In this document: piece by piece, positions 58,133 through 64,000 of the stretch
Layout: every line of letters starts with the position of its first letter
Position numbering within the stretch: position 1 is the first letter of the stretch
Origin: Chryseobacterium aureum
Lineage (GTDB): Bacteria; Bacteroidota; Bacteroidia; Flavobacteriales; Weeksellaceae
DNA: 64,000 bases
Assembly (NCBI RefSeq): GCF_003971235.1
Contig: NZ_CP034661.1
Location: 3,968,001-4,032,000 of the forward strand
Direction of reading: 5' to 3'
The notes under the pieces: model-generated
What the model saw: only the letters and a program-made list of their open reading frames with translations
What the model was told of the DNA's origin: nothing
The model's database searches: none
Program-made: the position numbers and the translations under genes

Positions 58133-60109
58133 ATGAGAAAAAGTTTATTTGCTATAGGTCTTTTAGCAATTAGTTATTCTGTTCAGGCGCAGATACTTTG
58201 TCATGTTGACAATAATGCTAATATGTATGTGAGCGAAGGCACCCTAGTTTATAGCGGTGGAGGTGTACAAACAAAAGGTAATGGTCTTTTGGATGTACAT
58301 GGAAATATAATGGTTGTAGGATCTGGTTCAGATGCTTTTAAAACAATTGATGCTGCGGGTACAAGTGATAAAACTGACGGAGGAAATATTGTTTTAAGAC
58401 TTAATACTCCTGGTACCTTTGCTACTTCCACTTATGGACAGCTGTTCATCGATGGAATTTCCCAAGGTAATATTACAGGTATTGTTACTAAAGAATACAG
58501 AGCAACAAGTAATGGTACTGGTAACTATTTCCAACAGGTAGCTTTACCTTTCAGCGGTAAGGCACTAAGTACTTTATCTACTGAAGTAGGTAAAACTTTC
58601 AATACAGGTAGATACAGCAATCCTATCTTACAGTGGGATAATGCTAATGCCGTTTCTAAGCATTTCACAAGTTTAGCTACTACAACTACAGATCCTTCAG
58701 GATACTATATGTTGAAAGTCAGCAGTAATGACTGGAATCCAAGTGCTCCTGCAGGTGCAGCAACCGTTTACAATATTAACGGGAAACCTAATGCACCATA
58801 TGCAGCTCCGGTAGCATTACAGAATGGAGGAAAATCTAACCTGGGAACGTCCAATGTTGTTTTCGGAACAAATGGTAACGCTGTAAACTCTTACAACGAG
58901 AAGTATAACACTTATCTTGATGACAGTTTTGAGTTTACGACTTCCCCATGGGCCGGAACATTTGGACAAAACTGGTATCAGTTCGGAAACCCTTTCCTTA
59001 CCAATTTAGATTTATCTAATATCGGATATACTGAAGGACCTAACGGAGACGGAAATGCTGTAAAAAATATCTGGGGTATTGAATATAACCCAGGTACAAT
59101 TACTACCCTTCCATCAGGTTCAACTTATGCTACAGGTGCTCAGGTAGTTACTTTCGTACCTTCTGGTGACGGATATGCTCTGGCAGCCGGAGATGTAGAT
59201 AAGGTTGTTATCAAACCTATGCAGTCCTTTAAAATAAAGCTAAGAGACAACTCAGCTCAGACTTTAAACTTCAATACACTAAGAAGATTTAAGTCAACAG
59301 CAAGAGCAGCAGCAATTGATTACAATGTCAACGCTGCCAGAATGGCTAATGGTAAAACTGCAAGCAATACAATAAAGCAGCTTGGAGTAATTGGTTTGGA
59401 TGCTAATGGAAAGGAAATCGGAAGAACATATTATGTTGTTTCTCCTGCATTAACAACCGGACACCAGATTTCAGCAGCAACTTCAATTCAGTCTTCAGCA
59501 GGTTCTGGCCTTATGGGTACATCTGAAGAGGCATTGAACGGAGGATATGACAATAATTATAAAGACAGCTATTGGTTATATATCAATGAAGCTAATGAGG
59601 ATAACTTCCAGGGTAAAAATATTAAGTTAAGAAATTTCTATGATCAGGTAAAATCTTACAAATTCGAGATCAGAGAAAATACTGAATTAATTCCAAATGG
59701 TGCTCACCAGTTATCTTCAGGAATCGGTTTCTACTATAAAGCAGAAAATGGTAATCTAATTGAAGCTAAACAAGGGGATACTGTCCCTGTAACGAATATG
59801 GAAGCTAACCTGTATTATGGTGAGCCAAGTAATCTTACTTTAGCAACAGACAAGGTTACTCCTAAAACTTCTAATACACTGGTGGTTTATAACCCAGCAG
59901 TTTCAAACTATATTGTTAGATTTGATCCAAGCTGGAAAAAAGCGGACATTCAAGTTTATGATATGAGCGGTAAACTGGTAATCTCTAAAAAGGCAGTTGA
60001 AACAACAAGAGATTTTGTAATCGAGCTAGATGGTTCAGTTAAAAATTCATATGTTGTAAAAATCGTTTCTGATAAAGGAGAGACTGTTAACACTAAAATC
60101 TTAAAATAA
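58133..60109 (+). CDS. Large secreted protein with type IX-like sorting domain
   Basis: This 658-residue protein has a signal peptide (residues 1-20, AISYSVQAQ). The mature part is rich in Asn, Gly, Thr and Ser with many aromatic residues, as in surface proteins (NWYQFGNPFLTNLDLSNIGY). The last 80 residues form a sorting-domain-like sandwich (LVVYNPAVSNYIVRF, IQVYDMSGKLVISKK, SYVVKIVSDKGETVNTKILK). It has no catalytic motif that I see, so it may be an adhesin or surface-layer component. A small membrane protein gene follows 5 bases later. Confidence 0.82.
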   Translation: MRKSLFAIGLLAISYSVQAQILCHVDNNANMYVSEGTLVYSGGGVQTKGNGLLDVHGNIMVVGSGSDAFKTIDAAGTSDKTDGGNIVLRLNTPGTFATSTYGQLFIDGISQGNITGIVTKEYRATSNGTGNYFQQVALPFSGKALSTLSTEVGKTFNTGRYSNPILQWDNANAVSKHFTSLATTTTDPSGYYMLKVSSNDWNPSAPAGAATVYNINGKPNAPYAAPVALQNGGKSNLGTSNVVFGTNGNAVNSYNEKYNTYLDDSFEFTTSPWAGTFGQNWYQFGNPFLTNLDLSNIGYTEGPNGDGNAVKNIWGIEYNPGTITTLPSGSTYATGAQVVTFVPSGDGYALAAGDVDKVVIKPMQSFKIKLRDNSAQTLNFNTLRRFKSTARAAAIDYNVNAARMANGKTASNTIKQLGVIGLDANGKEIGRTYYVVSPALTTGHQISAATSIQSSAGSGLMGTSEEALNGGYDNNYKDSYWLYINEANEDNFQGKNIKLRNFYDQVKSYKFEIRENTELIPNGAHQLSSGIGFYYKAENGNLIEAKQGDTVPVTNMEANLYYGEPSNLTLATDKVTPKTSNTLVVYNPAVSNYIVRFDPSWKKADIQVYDMSGKLVISKKAVETTRDFVIELDGSVKNSYVVKIVSDKGETVNTKILK

Positions 60110-60114
60110 ACCAC

Positions 60115-60336
60115 ATGAAGACTATTAATAAACTAGCACTGATATTTTTCCTATTTGTTGTATCTTTAGCGTATGCTGATACACCACAGCCAGCCATCCC
60201 AGGTGGAGGAGGTAACGGAGGAAATGGTACAGGATCGCCTGCTTCACCCATTGATATGTACGTATATGTACTTGGTATTGTAGCAATTGGATTTATTGTT
60301 TACTTTACAAAAAAGTACAAAAGCGTAAAAGCATAA
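60115..60336 (+). CDS. Small membrane protein with PID-CTERM-like tail
   Basis: This 73-residue protein has a signal peptide (residues 1-21, LVVSLAYA is similar to FVVSLAYAD here), a Gly/Asn-rich linker (PGGGGNGGNGTGSPA) and SPIDMYVYVLGIVAIGFIVY followed by basic residues. Pro-Ile-Asp, a span and Lys-rich end resemble the PID-CTERM sorting signal described in Bacteroidota. It leaves only about 25 residues between signal and tail. It is cotranscribed with the large surface protein gene and ends at a terminator. Confidence 0.68.
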   Translation: MKTINKLALIFFLFVVSLAYADTPQPAIPGGGGNGGNGTGSPASPIDMYVYVLGIVAIGFIVYFTKKYKSVKA

Positions 60337-60356
60337 AATTTTATTAAAATAACATG

Positions 60357-60389
60357 AAACTCTCTGATTAGTCAGAGAGTTTTTTTATT
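60357..60389 (+). terminator. Terminator after the surface protein operon
   Basis: A perfect 11-bp stem (AAACTCTCTGA and its complement) closes a TTAG loop and is followed by seven T. It lies only 8 bases before the next start codon, so readthrough may feed the thioredoxin gene. Confidence 0.85.
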
Positions 60390-60397
60390 TTTACTTT

Positions 60398-61690
60398 ATG
60401 AAAAAGATTTATACGCTATCTGCGGTTTTAGCTGCATTTGCTCTGCAGGCTCAGTTTACAATTACCATTCAGACGCCGGCAGATTTTAAAGATCAGGACG
60501 CTATTCTATATACACTAAACGGTTCGAAAGATATTATTGTTACTAAAGAAAAGAGTAAGAATAATACATGGACTTTTAAATATCCCAGCCATTATATGGG
60601 AATGATGAAGGTTTATTTCCCTGAATCAAATAATACGGTAAGTTTTATCTCTGAAAATAAAAACGTCAGCTTTAAGCTGGATGTCCAGAATAATAAAGTG
60701 AAAGATGTTGCCTATCTGGATGAAGCCAACAATCTGATGAGCAAACAGCAGGAGGGTTCACAGAAGAAAGAACTAATTTTGCCGGCTTTGTCGCAGATCA
60801 AAGAATATTATAAAGATAATACAGACTTCGGAAAAGCCCTGAAAGCTGAGATTGACAGGCTTTCCGGTAATTCAGGGTCTATTGATGCTGCCCAGCACCC
60901 TTTTATTGCTTATTATAACACGAATTACAGCAAGTTTCTTTCTAATTCACCGGATTCAACCAAAAAAGCAAATCAAGAGGAAATTATCAACTTCCTTGAT
61001 AAATCTGGGGATATGTTAGAAAGCTCCTCACTATTAAGACCTGTATTGGTGGCATATCTGAACTCCGGAGGGAATACCAATGTTACAAAATCTGTTGATG
61101 CATTGCTAGACCGCTTAAAAGTGGAAACTCCAAGAGGGCAGACTGTATTGTCTGAGCTGATTGATATTTTTGATGTCTATCAGATGGATGAATATAAGAC
61201 CAAATATCTGGGGCTGGCCAAGAATCTTAAATGCACCATTACTGACAGGCTTGCTTCTACACTGAAGTCCAATGCCAATATTGAAATGGGGGCTGCTTTT
61301 CCTAATTACAAGTTTCAGTCACCTGTAAATACTACTGCAAAATCTTTATACGATATAAAAGCAGATAAAAAGGTGATTGTGTTCTGGTCTTCCACATGTT
61401 CCCACTGTGAAAGCGAACTGCCGAAGCTTCTTGAGAAATACAATGATTTTAAATCTAAAAATATTCAGATCGTAGGGCTGTCTTTAGATGTAGACAAAGA
61501 TTCTTATTCTAAAAAGATTGCTGCATTTCCTTGGGTGAATGATTCCGAATTAAGAGGATGGAACAGCAGTTATACCGATACGTACAATATTCATGCAACT
61601 CCGACGTATTTTATTTTGGATGCTAACAATAAGATTATCAGCAAACCAGACCATGTTGGTGATGTTTTGGAATATTTTAAGGTAAAATAA
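60398..61690 (+). CDS. Secreted TlpA-like thioredoxin-family protein
   Basis: This 430-residue protein has a signal peptide (residues 1-19, FALQAQ). The N-terminal part (20-110) is a beta-rich domain of the DUF4369 sort; the middle (110-295) is helical. The C-terminal thioredoxin domain has the redox pair Cys334-Ser-His-Cys337 (FWSSTCSHCESELPK) and the cis-Pro segment HATPTYFIL. It should reduce or isomerise disulfides in the periplasm. Its start lies just behind a strong terminator, with no clear promoter of its own. Confidence 0.87.
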   Translation: MKKIYTLSAVLAAFALQAQFTITIQTPADFKDQDAILYTLNGSKDIIVTKEKSKNNTWTFKYPSHYMGMMKVYFPESNNTVSFISENKNVSFKLDVQNNKVKDVAYLDEANNLMSKQQEGSQKKELILPALSQIKEYYKDNTDFGKALKAEIDRLSGNSGSIDAAQHPFIAYYNTNYSKFLSNSPDSTKKANQEEIINFLDKSGDMLESSSLLRPVLVAYLNSGGNTNVTKSVDALLDRLKVETPRGQTVLSELIDIFDVYQMDEYKTKYLGLAKNLKCTITDRLASTLKSNANIEMGAAFPNYKFQSPVNTTAKSLYDIKADKKVIVFWSSTCSHCESELPKLLEKYNDFKSKNIQIVGLSLDVDKDSYSKKIAAFPWVNDSELRGWNSSYTDTYNIHATPTYFILDANNKIISKPDHVGDVLEYFKVK

Positions 61691-61691
61691 T

Positions 61692-61722
61692 TTTGGAGGT
61701 AAAGAAATATTTTCTATATTTG
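61692..61722 (+). promoter_or_regulatory. Promoter of tRNA-Met
   Basis: TTTG (61692-61695), exactly 19 bases, TATATTTG (61715-61722) is a complete match to the Bacteroidota promoter consensus, 12 bases before the tRNA. Confidence 0.75.
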
Positions 61723-61734
61723 CACCACCAAAAC

Positions 61735-61808
61735 GGCGAGGTAGCTCAGTTGGTTAGAGCGCAGGATTCATAACCCTGAGGTCACGGGTTCAATTCCCGT
61801 CTTCGCTA
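61735..61808 (+). tRNA. tRNA with CAT anticodon (Met; Ile2 not excluded)
   Basis: The 74-nt cloverleaf has a 7-bp acceptor stem with two G.T pairs, D arm GCTC...GAGC, anticodon loop TTCATAA with CAT at 61769-61771, a five-base variable loop and T arm with GGTTCAATTCC. Pair 31-39 of the anticodon stem is an A-C mismatch. It lacks the three G-C pairs of the initiator. CCA is not encoded. Whether CAT is modified to read Ile codons cannot be told by eye. Confidence 0.93.
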
Positions 61809-61812
61809 CAAT

Positions 61813-61850
61813 AAACCGCAATCATTGATTTAATGATTGCGGTTTTTCTT
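61813..61850 (+). terminator. Terminator of tRNA-Met
   Basis: A perfect 14-bp stem (AAACCGCAATCATT and its complement) closes a GATTT loop, followed by T-rich sequence. Confidence 0.88.
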
Positions 61851-62150
61851 TTTACAGAAATCCGTAGATCCATCTTTCGTTTCTTTTAATTATAGACTTT
61901 CACCAGAGAATTAAGGGATGATTTTGTCTCTCAATTTAATTTTATCATTGTATTATACAGCAATAGATCCGGATCATTATTATCTGCTGAATGGCTTTTT
62001 AACAGCCTGTTTTTGCAAGATCACGATTTTTACGTGCAAATACCTATGTGAGCGTTGAAAAACCTGTAATAGAAGGTTAAATGGAATAGTGAGAATAAAA
62101 TCTCTGCAAAAAAAGAGAAATCTTAAATCAGAATTCTCAGAATACAATAT
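61851..62150. other. Intergenic region, no feature seen
   Basis: Between the tRNA terminator and the HlyD gene terminator lie 300 bases in which I see no gene, promoter or repeat. Confidence 0.6.
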
Positions 62151-62185
62151 AAAAAGCCGTTTTACAATCTGCAAAACGGCTTTTT
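62151..62185 (-). terminator. Terminator of the peptide-export operon
   Basis: A 13-bp stem (AAAAAGCCGTTTT and its complement) closes a 9-base loop. The A tract on the + strand gives the T tract for the minus-strand HlyD gene. Confidence 0.83.
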
Positions 62186-62205
62186 AATGTTTTTATGTTT
62201 TGTTT

Positions 62206-63504
62206 TTAGACCTGGTATCCCAGTAACTTTCTAATCTGGTAGAAGAATCTTTCAATCAGCCTGAGATCCTGTGTTACAATTTCTGCACTGCCTCTAAGTT
62301 CTTTATCAAATGTAAGTGTTTTGTTATAGCTTGTTTTTAATCCTTTCGGTAAAATCACATCTACATAATAATTTCCCTTGTCATCCGGAATCAGAGAGAT
62401 ATTCTGTACTTTTCCTTCAATGATGCCATATTCCTGAAATCTATAGTTGTCCAGTTTGATCAGTACTTTTTCTCCCGGAATAATCTTTCCTGAGTTAGTG
62501 GTAGGAACAGACATTCTGCCCACTAACTGCTCTTTGTTTCTGGGAAGTATAGACAGGATAGGTTCTCCCACTTTTACGAACTGATTCTCTCCAAAAAACT
62601 GTTGGAAGCTTGCTACCCCGTCTGTAGATGATATAACAAGATAATTCAATTCCCATTGTTTTAATGATTTTCTTAATTGCTCAAGAAGCTGTAAAGTCTG
62701 TGAAGAGTATGTAATTCTGTCTTTTTCTGTATTAATGGCAGCTCCGCTTTTTGTTTTATTAAGATTGGAAATGCCTTCATCCATTTGGGAAATGGAAATT
62801 TTAAGGTTTTCCAGGTTTTGCTGGGCCTGAAGATATTTGATTTTTTCATTTTCAAGTTCCATAGCAGAAATTACCCCTTGATTGAAAAGTTCCTGAGATC
62901 TGTTGAAATTTTTCTTTGTCAGATCATATTTTATAGATTCCAGGTTCTTTTGTTGTTTTAAGGTCGCTATTCTTACTTTATACTCAGAAATACTTTGGTT
63001 GGCGGCAAGGTTTTCCGGAGCATAAGGCTGTAATCTTGTAAAAAGCGCTTCATCCTGAAATGCCTTTGCAAAACTGTTGTATTCTCCCTGTAGTTCGCCC
63101 AATTTAAATCTTGATGCGCGGGCAATAGGGAAGGTGTATAATTGATCAGGAGTTATCGAATCTACCAGTGTTTTCAGTTCAAGAATATCCTTATAATTGG
63201 CTGCGGACTGCATCACCATAAGGACGTCATTCTTTTTAACTTCCTGATGATCTTTTATGAATATTTTTTCAATTTTGGAACTTGTTCTTGCTTCTATTTT
63301 TTCCGGAGGATTCTGAGAAGTTACAATAATGGGAGCCGGAACAAATTCCGGATATTTTATAATGTAGCTCATAAAAAGAATCAGCAGGAGGATAATAAAT
63401 ATCACAGTATTTCCCCAGCGGATCATCCAATGGGGCGGCTGGGTAAGAATATCCTGTACGCTTTCTGAGCGAAGTTCAATATTGTCTAAAACGTCTTCTT
63501 TCAT
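62206..63504 (-). CDS. HlyD-family membrane fusion (adaptor) protein
   Basis: This 432-residue protein has an N-terminal cytoplasmic tail, one span (about 29-50), a lipoyl/barrel-sandwich part (VTSQNPPEKIEARTSSKIEK), a long coiled coil (about 135-280) and a C-terminal beta-barrel (PGEKVLIKLDNYRFQEYG). It joins an inner-membrane ABC exporter to an outer-membrane channel for peptide or toxin export. It lies 45 bases after the Gly-Gly leader peptide gene and is the last gene of the export operon. Confidence 0.92.
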   Translation of the reverse strand: MKEDVLDNIELRSESVQDILTQPPHWMIRWGNTVIFIILLLILFMSYIIKYPEFVPAPIIVTSQNPPEKIEARTSSKIEKIFIKDHQEVKKNDVLMVMQSAANYKDILELKTLVDSITPDQLYTFPIARASRFKLGELQGEYNSFAKAFQDEALFTRLQPYAPENLAANQSISEYKVRIATLKQQKNLESIKYDLTKKNFNRSQELFNQGVISAMELENEKIKYLQAQQNLENLKISISQMDEGISNLNKTKSGAAINTEKDRITYSSQTLQLLEQLRKSLKQWELNYLVISSTDGVASFQQFFGENQFVKVGEPILSILPRNKEQLVGRMSVPTTNSGKIIPGEKVLIKLDNYRFQEYGIIEGKVQNISLIPDDKGNYYVDVILPKGLKTSYNKTLTFDKELRGSAEIVTQDLRLIERFFYQIRKLLGYQV

Positions 63505-63549
63505 TGTTCTGTAGTAAAATTTCCCCCAATATTTCAGGGGGAATATAAT

Positions 63550-63744
63550 TTAAATAAACGGACAGGTGCCATCATACCATTCAGGTGCTGATGTGTCTGA
63601 ATCTGGCGGGCACTCAAAATGTTTGATACGACATGGTACCCAACTGCCAAGACACCAGGATCCACAGCAATTTTTGTCTGGAATAACTACGCCCCCGCTG
63701 ACAAGTGTCAAATCTTTTCTCGAAAGTTTTTTTAGATTTTTCAT
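63550..63744 (-). CDS. Gly-Gly leader, Cys-rich secreted peptide (bacteriocin-like)
   Basis: This 64-residue precursor has a bacteriocin-type leader MKNLKKLSRKDLTLVSGG (1-18) with the Gly-Gly cleavage site. The 46-residue core has six Cys (26, 27, 31, 38, 45, 61) and four Trp or Tyr (Trp30, 35, 56, Tyr57), suggesting three disulfides. It is flanked by genes for an ABC exporter and its adaptor, so the leader is likely cut and the core exported. It could be a toxin or a signal. No immunity gene is visible in this window. Confidence 0.82.
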   Translation of the reverse strand: MKNLKKLSRKDLTLVSGGVVIPDKNCCGSWCLGSWVPCRIKHFECPPDSDTSAPEWYDGTCPFI

Positions 63745-63768
63745 GATAAATATTAGTTTTTAATTTTT

Positions 63769-63794
63769 CCTACTCTATAAGCTTTTCAGATACC
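63769..63794 (-). promoter_or_regulatory. Shared upstream element, peptide gene
   Basis: On the minus strand GGTATCTGAAAAGCTTATAG and AGTAGG precede the peptide start codon at 63744. The same element, with small changes, stands before the tail-collar gene (40425-40454). Confidence 0.5.
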
Positions 63795-63806
63795 GCTATA
63801 TGTTGA

Positions 63807-64000
63807 TTAGCTGCCTAATTCAAGCTGATTTCTTACCAGGCGGTAATATTCTCCCCTTAAATCTACCAGCTCAGCATGGCTTCCTTCTTCTACCACTCTT
63901 CCATGATCCAGTACAATGATTTTATCTGCATGTCTTACCGTGGAAAGTCTGTGGGCAATTACTACAGCAGTTTTGCCTTTAAAGAACTGCTCAAGGTTTT
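63807..64000 (-). CDS. ABC-type peptide exporter, C-terminal end (cut by the window edge)
   Basis: Only the last 63 residues are inside the window. They are the end of an ABC ATPase domain: KGKTAVVIAHRLSTVRHADK with the H-loop His, IIVLDHGRVVEEGSH and a C-terminal helix RGEYYRLVRNQLELGS. The end matches exporters of the bacteriocin/lipid type, often with a C39 peptidase domain that cuts Gly-Gly leaders; that part would lie off the right edge. The peptide gene begins 62 bases after its stop. Confidence 0.9.
   Translation of the reverse strand, partial: NLEQFFKGKTAVVIAHRLSTVRHADKIIVLDHGRVVEEGSHAELVDLRGEYYRLVRNQLELGS

Noticed and set aside
61735..61808. Initiator tRNA
   Set aside because: The anticodon stem lacks the three consecutive G-C pairs and the acceptor starts with a G.T pair rather than the C-A mismatch of initiators.

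Overview
The window looks like chromosomal DNA from a member of the Bacteroidota, class Flavobacteriia, most likely Chryseobacterium or a close relative. The evidence is low-GC DNA, promoters of the Bacteroidota type (TTTG, about 19 bases, TAnnTTTG), type IX secretion C-terminal domains, a SusC/SusD pair, M43 metalloprotease lipoproteins and many flavobacterial-type membrane proteins of unknown function. The species is inference; no rRNA or marker gene settles it.

Layout. 0.3-4.0 kb: a tight five-gene operon with a DUF2589 protein, two unrecognised partners, a cytoplasmic subtilisin-like protease and a 67-residue protein that resembles a free-standing subtilisin propeptide/inhibitor. 4.1-12.9 kb: a secreted endonuclease/exonuclease/phosphatase-fold protein, an OmpR-type two-component system divergent from a TonB-type outer-membrane barrel with 11-bp-spaced ATTAACC repeats between them, an M1 aminopeptidase and a PAP2 phosphatase fused to a barrel. 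13.0-15.5 kb: a tandem duplication of an M43 metalloprotease lipoprotein gene, including promoter and terminator. 15.7-18.3 kb: a NarX/NarL-like two-component operon with two unknown partners. 18.6-21.2 kb: clpB.

21.6-38.1 kb: a TetR-type regulator followed by an almost complete phenylacetate catabolism cluster in the order paaK, E, A, B, C, an alpha/beta hydrolase, D, G, H, an unknown gene, I, a DUF6624 gene, J, Y, an esterase, a small membrane protein and Z. A PaaF candidate lies at 40.7 kb. PaaK makes phenylacetyl-CoA, PaaABCE with PaaD epoxidises the ring, PaaG isomerises to the oxepin, PaaZ opens and oxidises it, and PaaF/G/H/J do beta-oxidation to acetyl-CoA and succinyl-CoA. A predicted operator lies on the paaK transcription start. 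Six intergenic gaps of this cluster hold copies of one AT-rich inverted-repeat element; one copy carries a frameshifted S23/four-helix-bundle gene. PaaZ has an extra C-terminal DinB/DUF1569-like domain.

38.2-46.3 kb: a SMUG2-like DNA glycosylase, a type IX cargo protein, a lone tail-collar protein and an orphan SusC/SusD pair. 46.4-52.9 kb: a long run of small membrane proteins and lipoproteins around a winged-helix regulator, with the same 7-5-7 palindrome in front of two transcription units; it includes a COQ4-like protein. 53.0-61.8 kb: a type IX-secreted subtilase, dtd, a degenerate Rieske-like lipoprotein, greA, a HIT protein, clpX, a type IX cargo/small sorted protein pair, a TlpA-like thioredoxin and tRNA-Met(CAT). 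62.2-64.0 kb: a peptide export locus (ABC exporter cut by the window edge, Gly-Gly leader Cys-rich peptide, HlyD adaptor).

The strongest candidates for undescribed biology are the DUF2589/subtilase/inhibitor operon and the inverted-repeat element family with its S23 gene.
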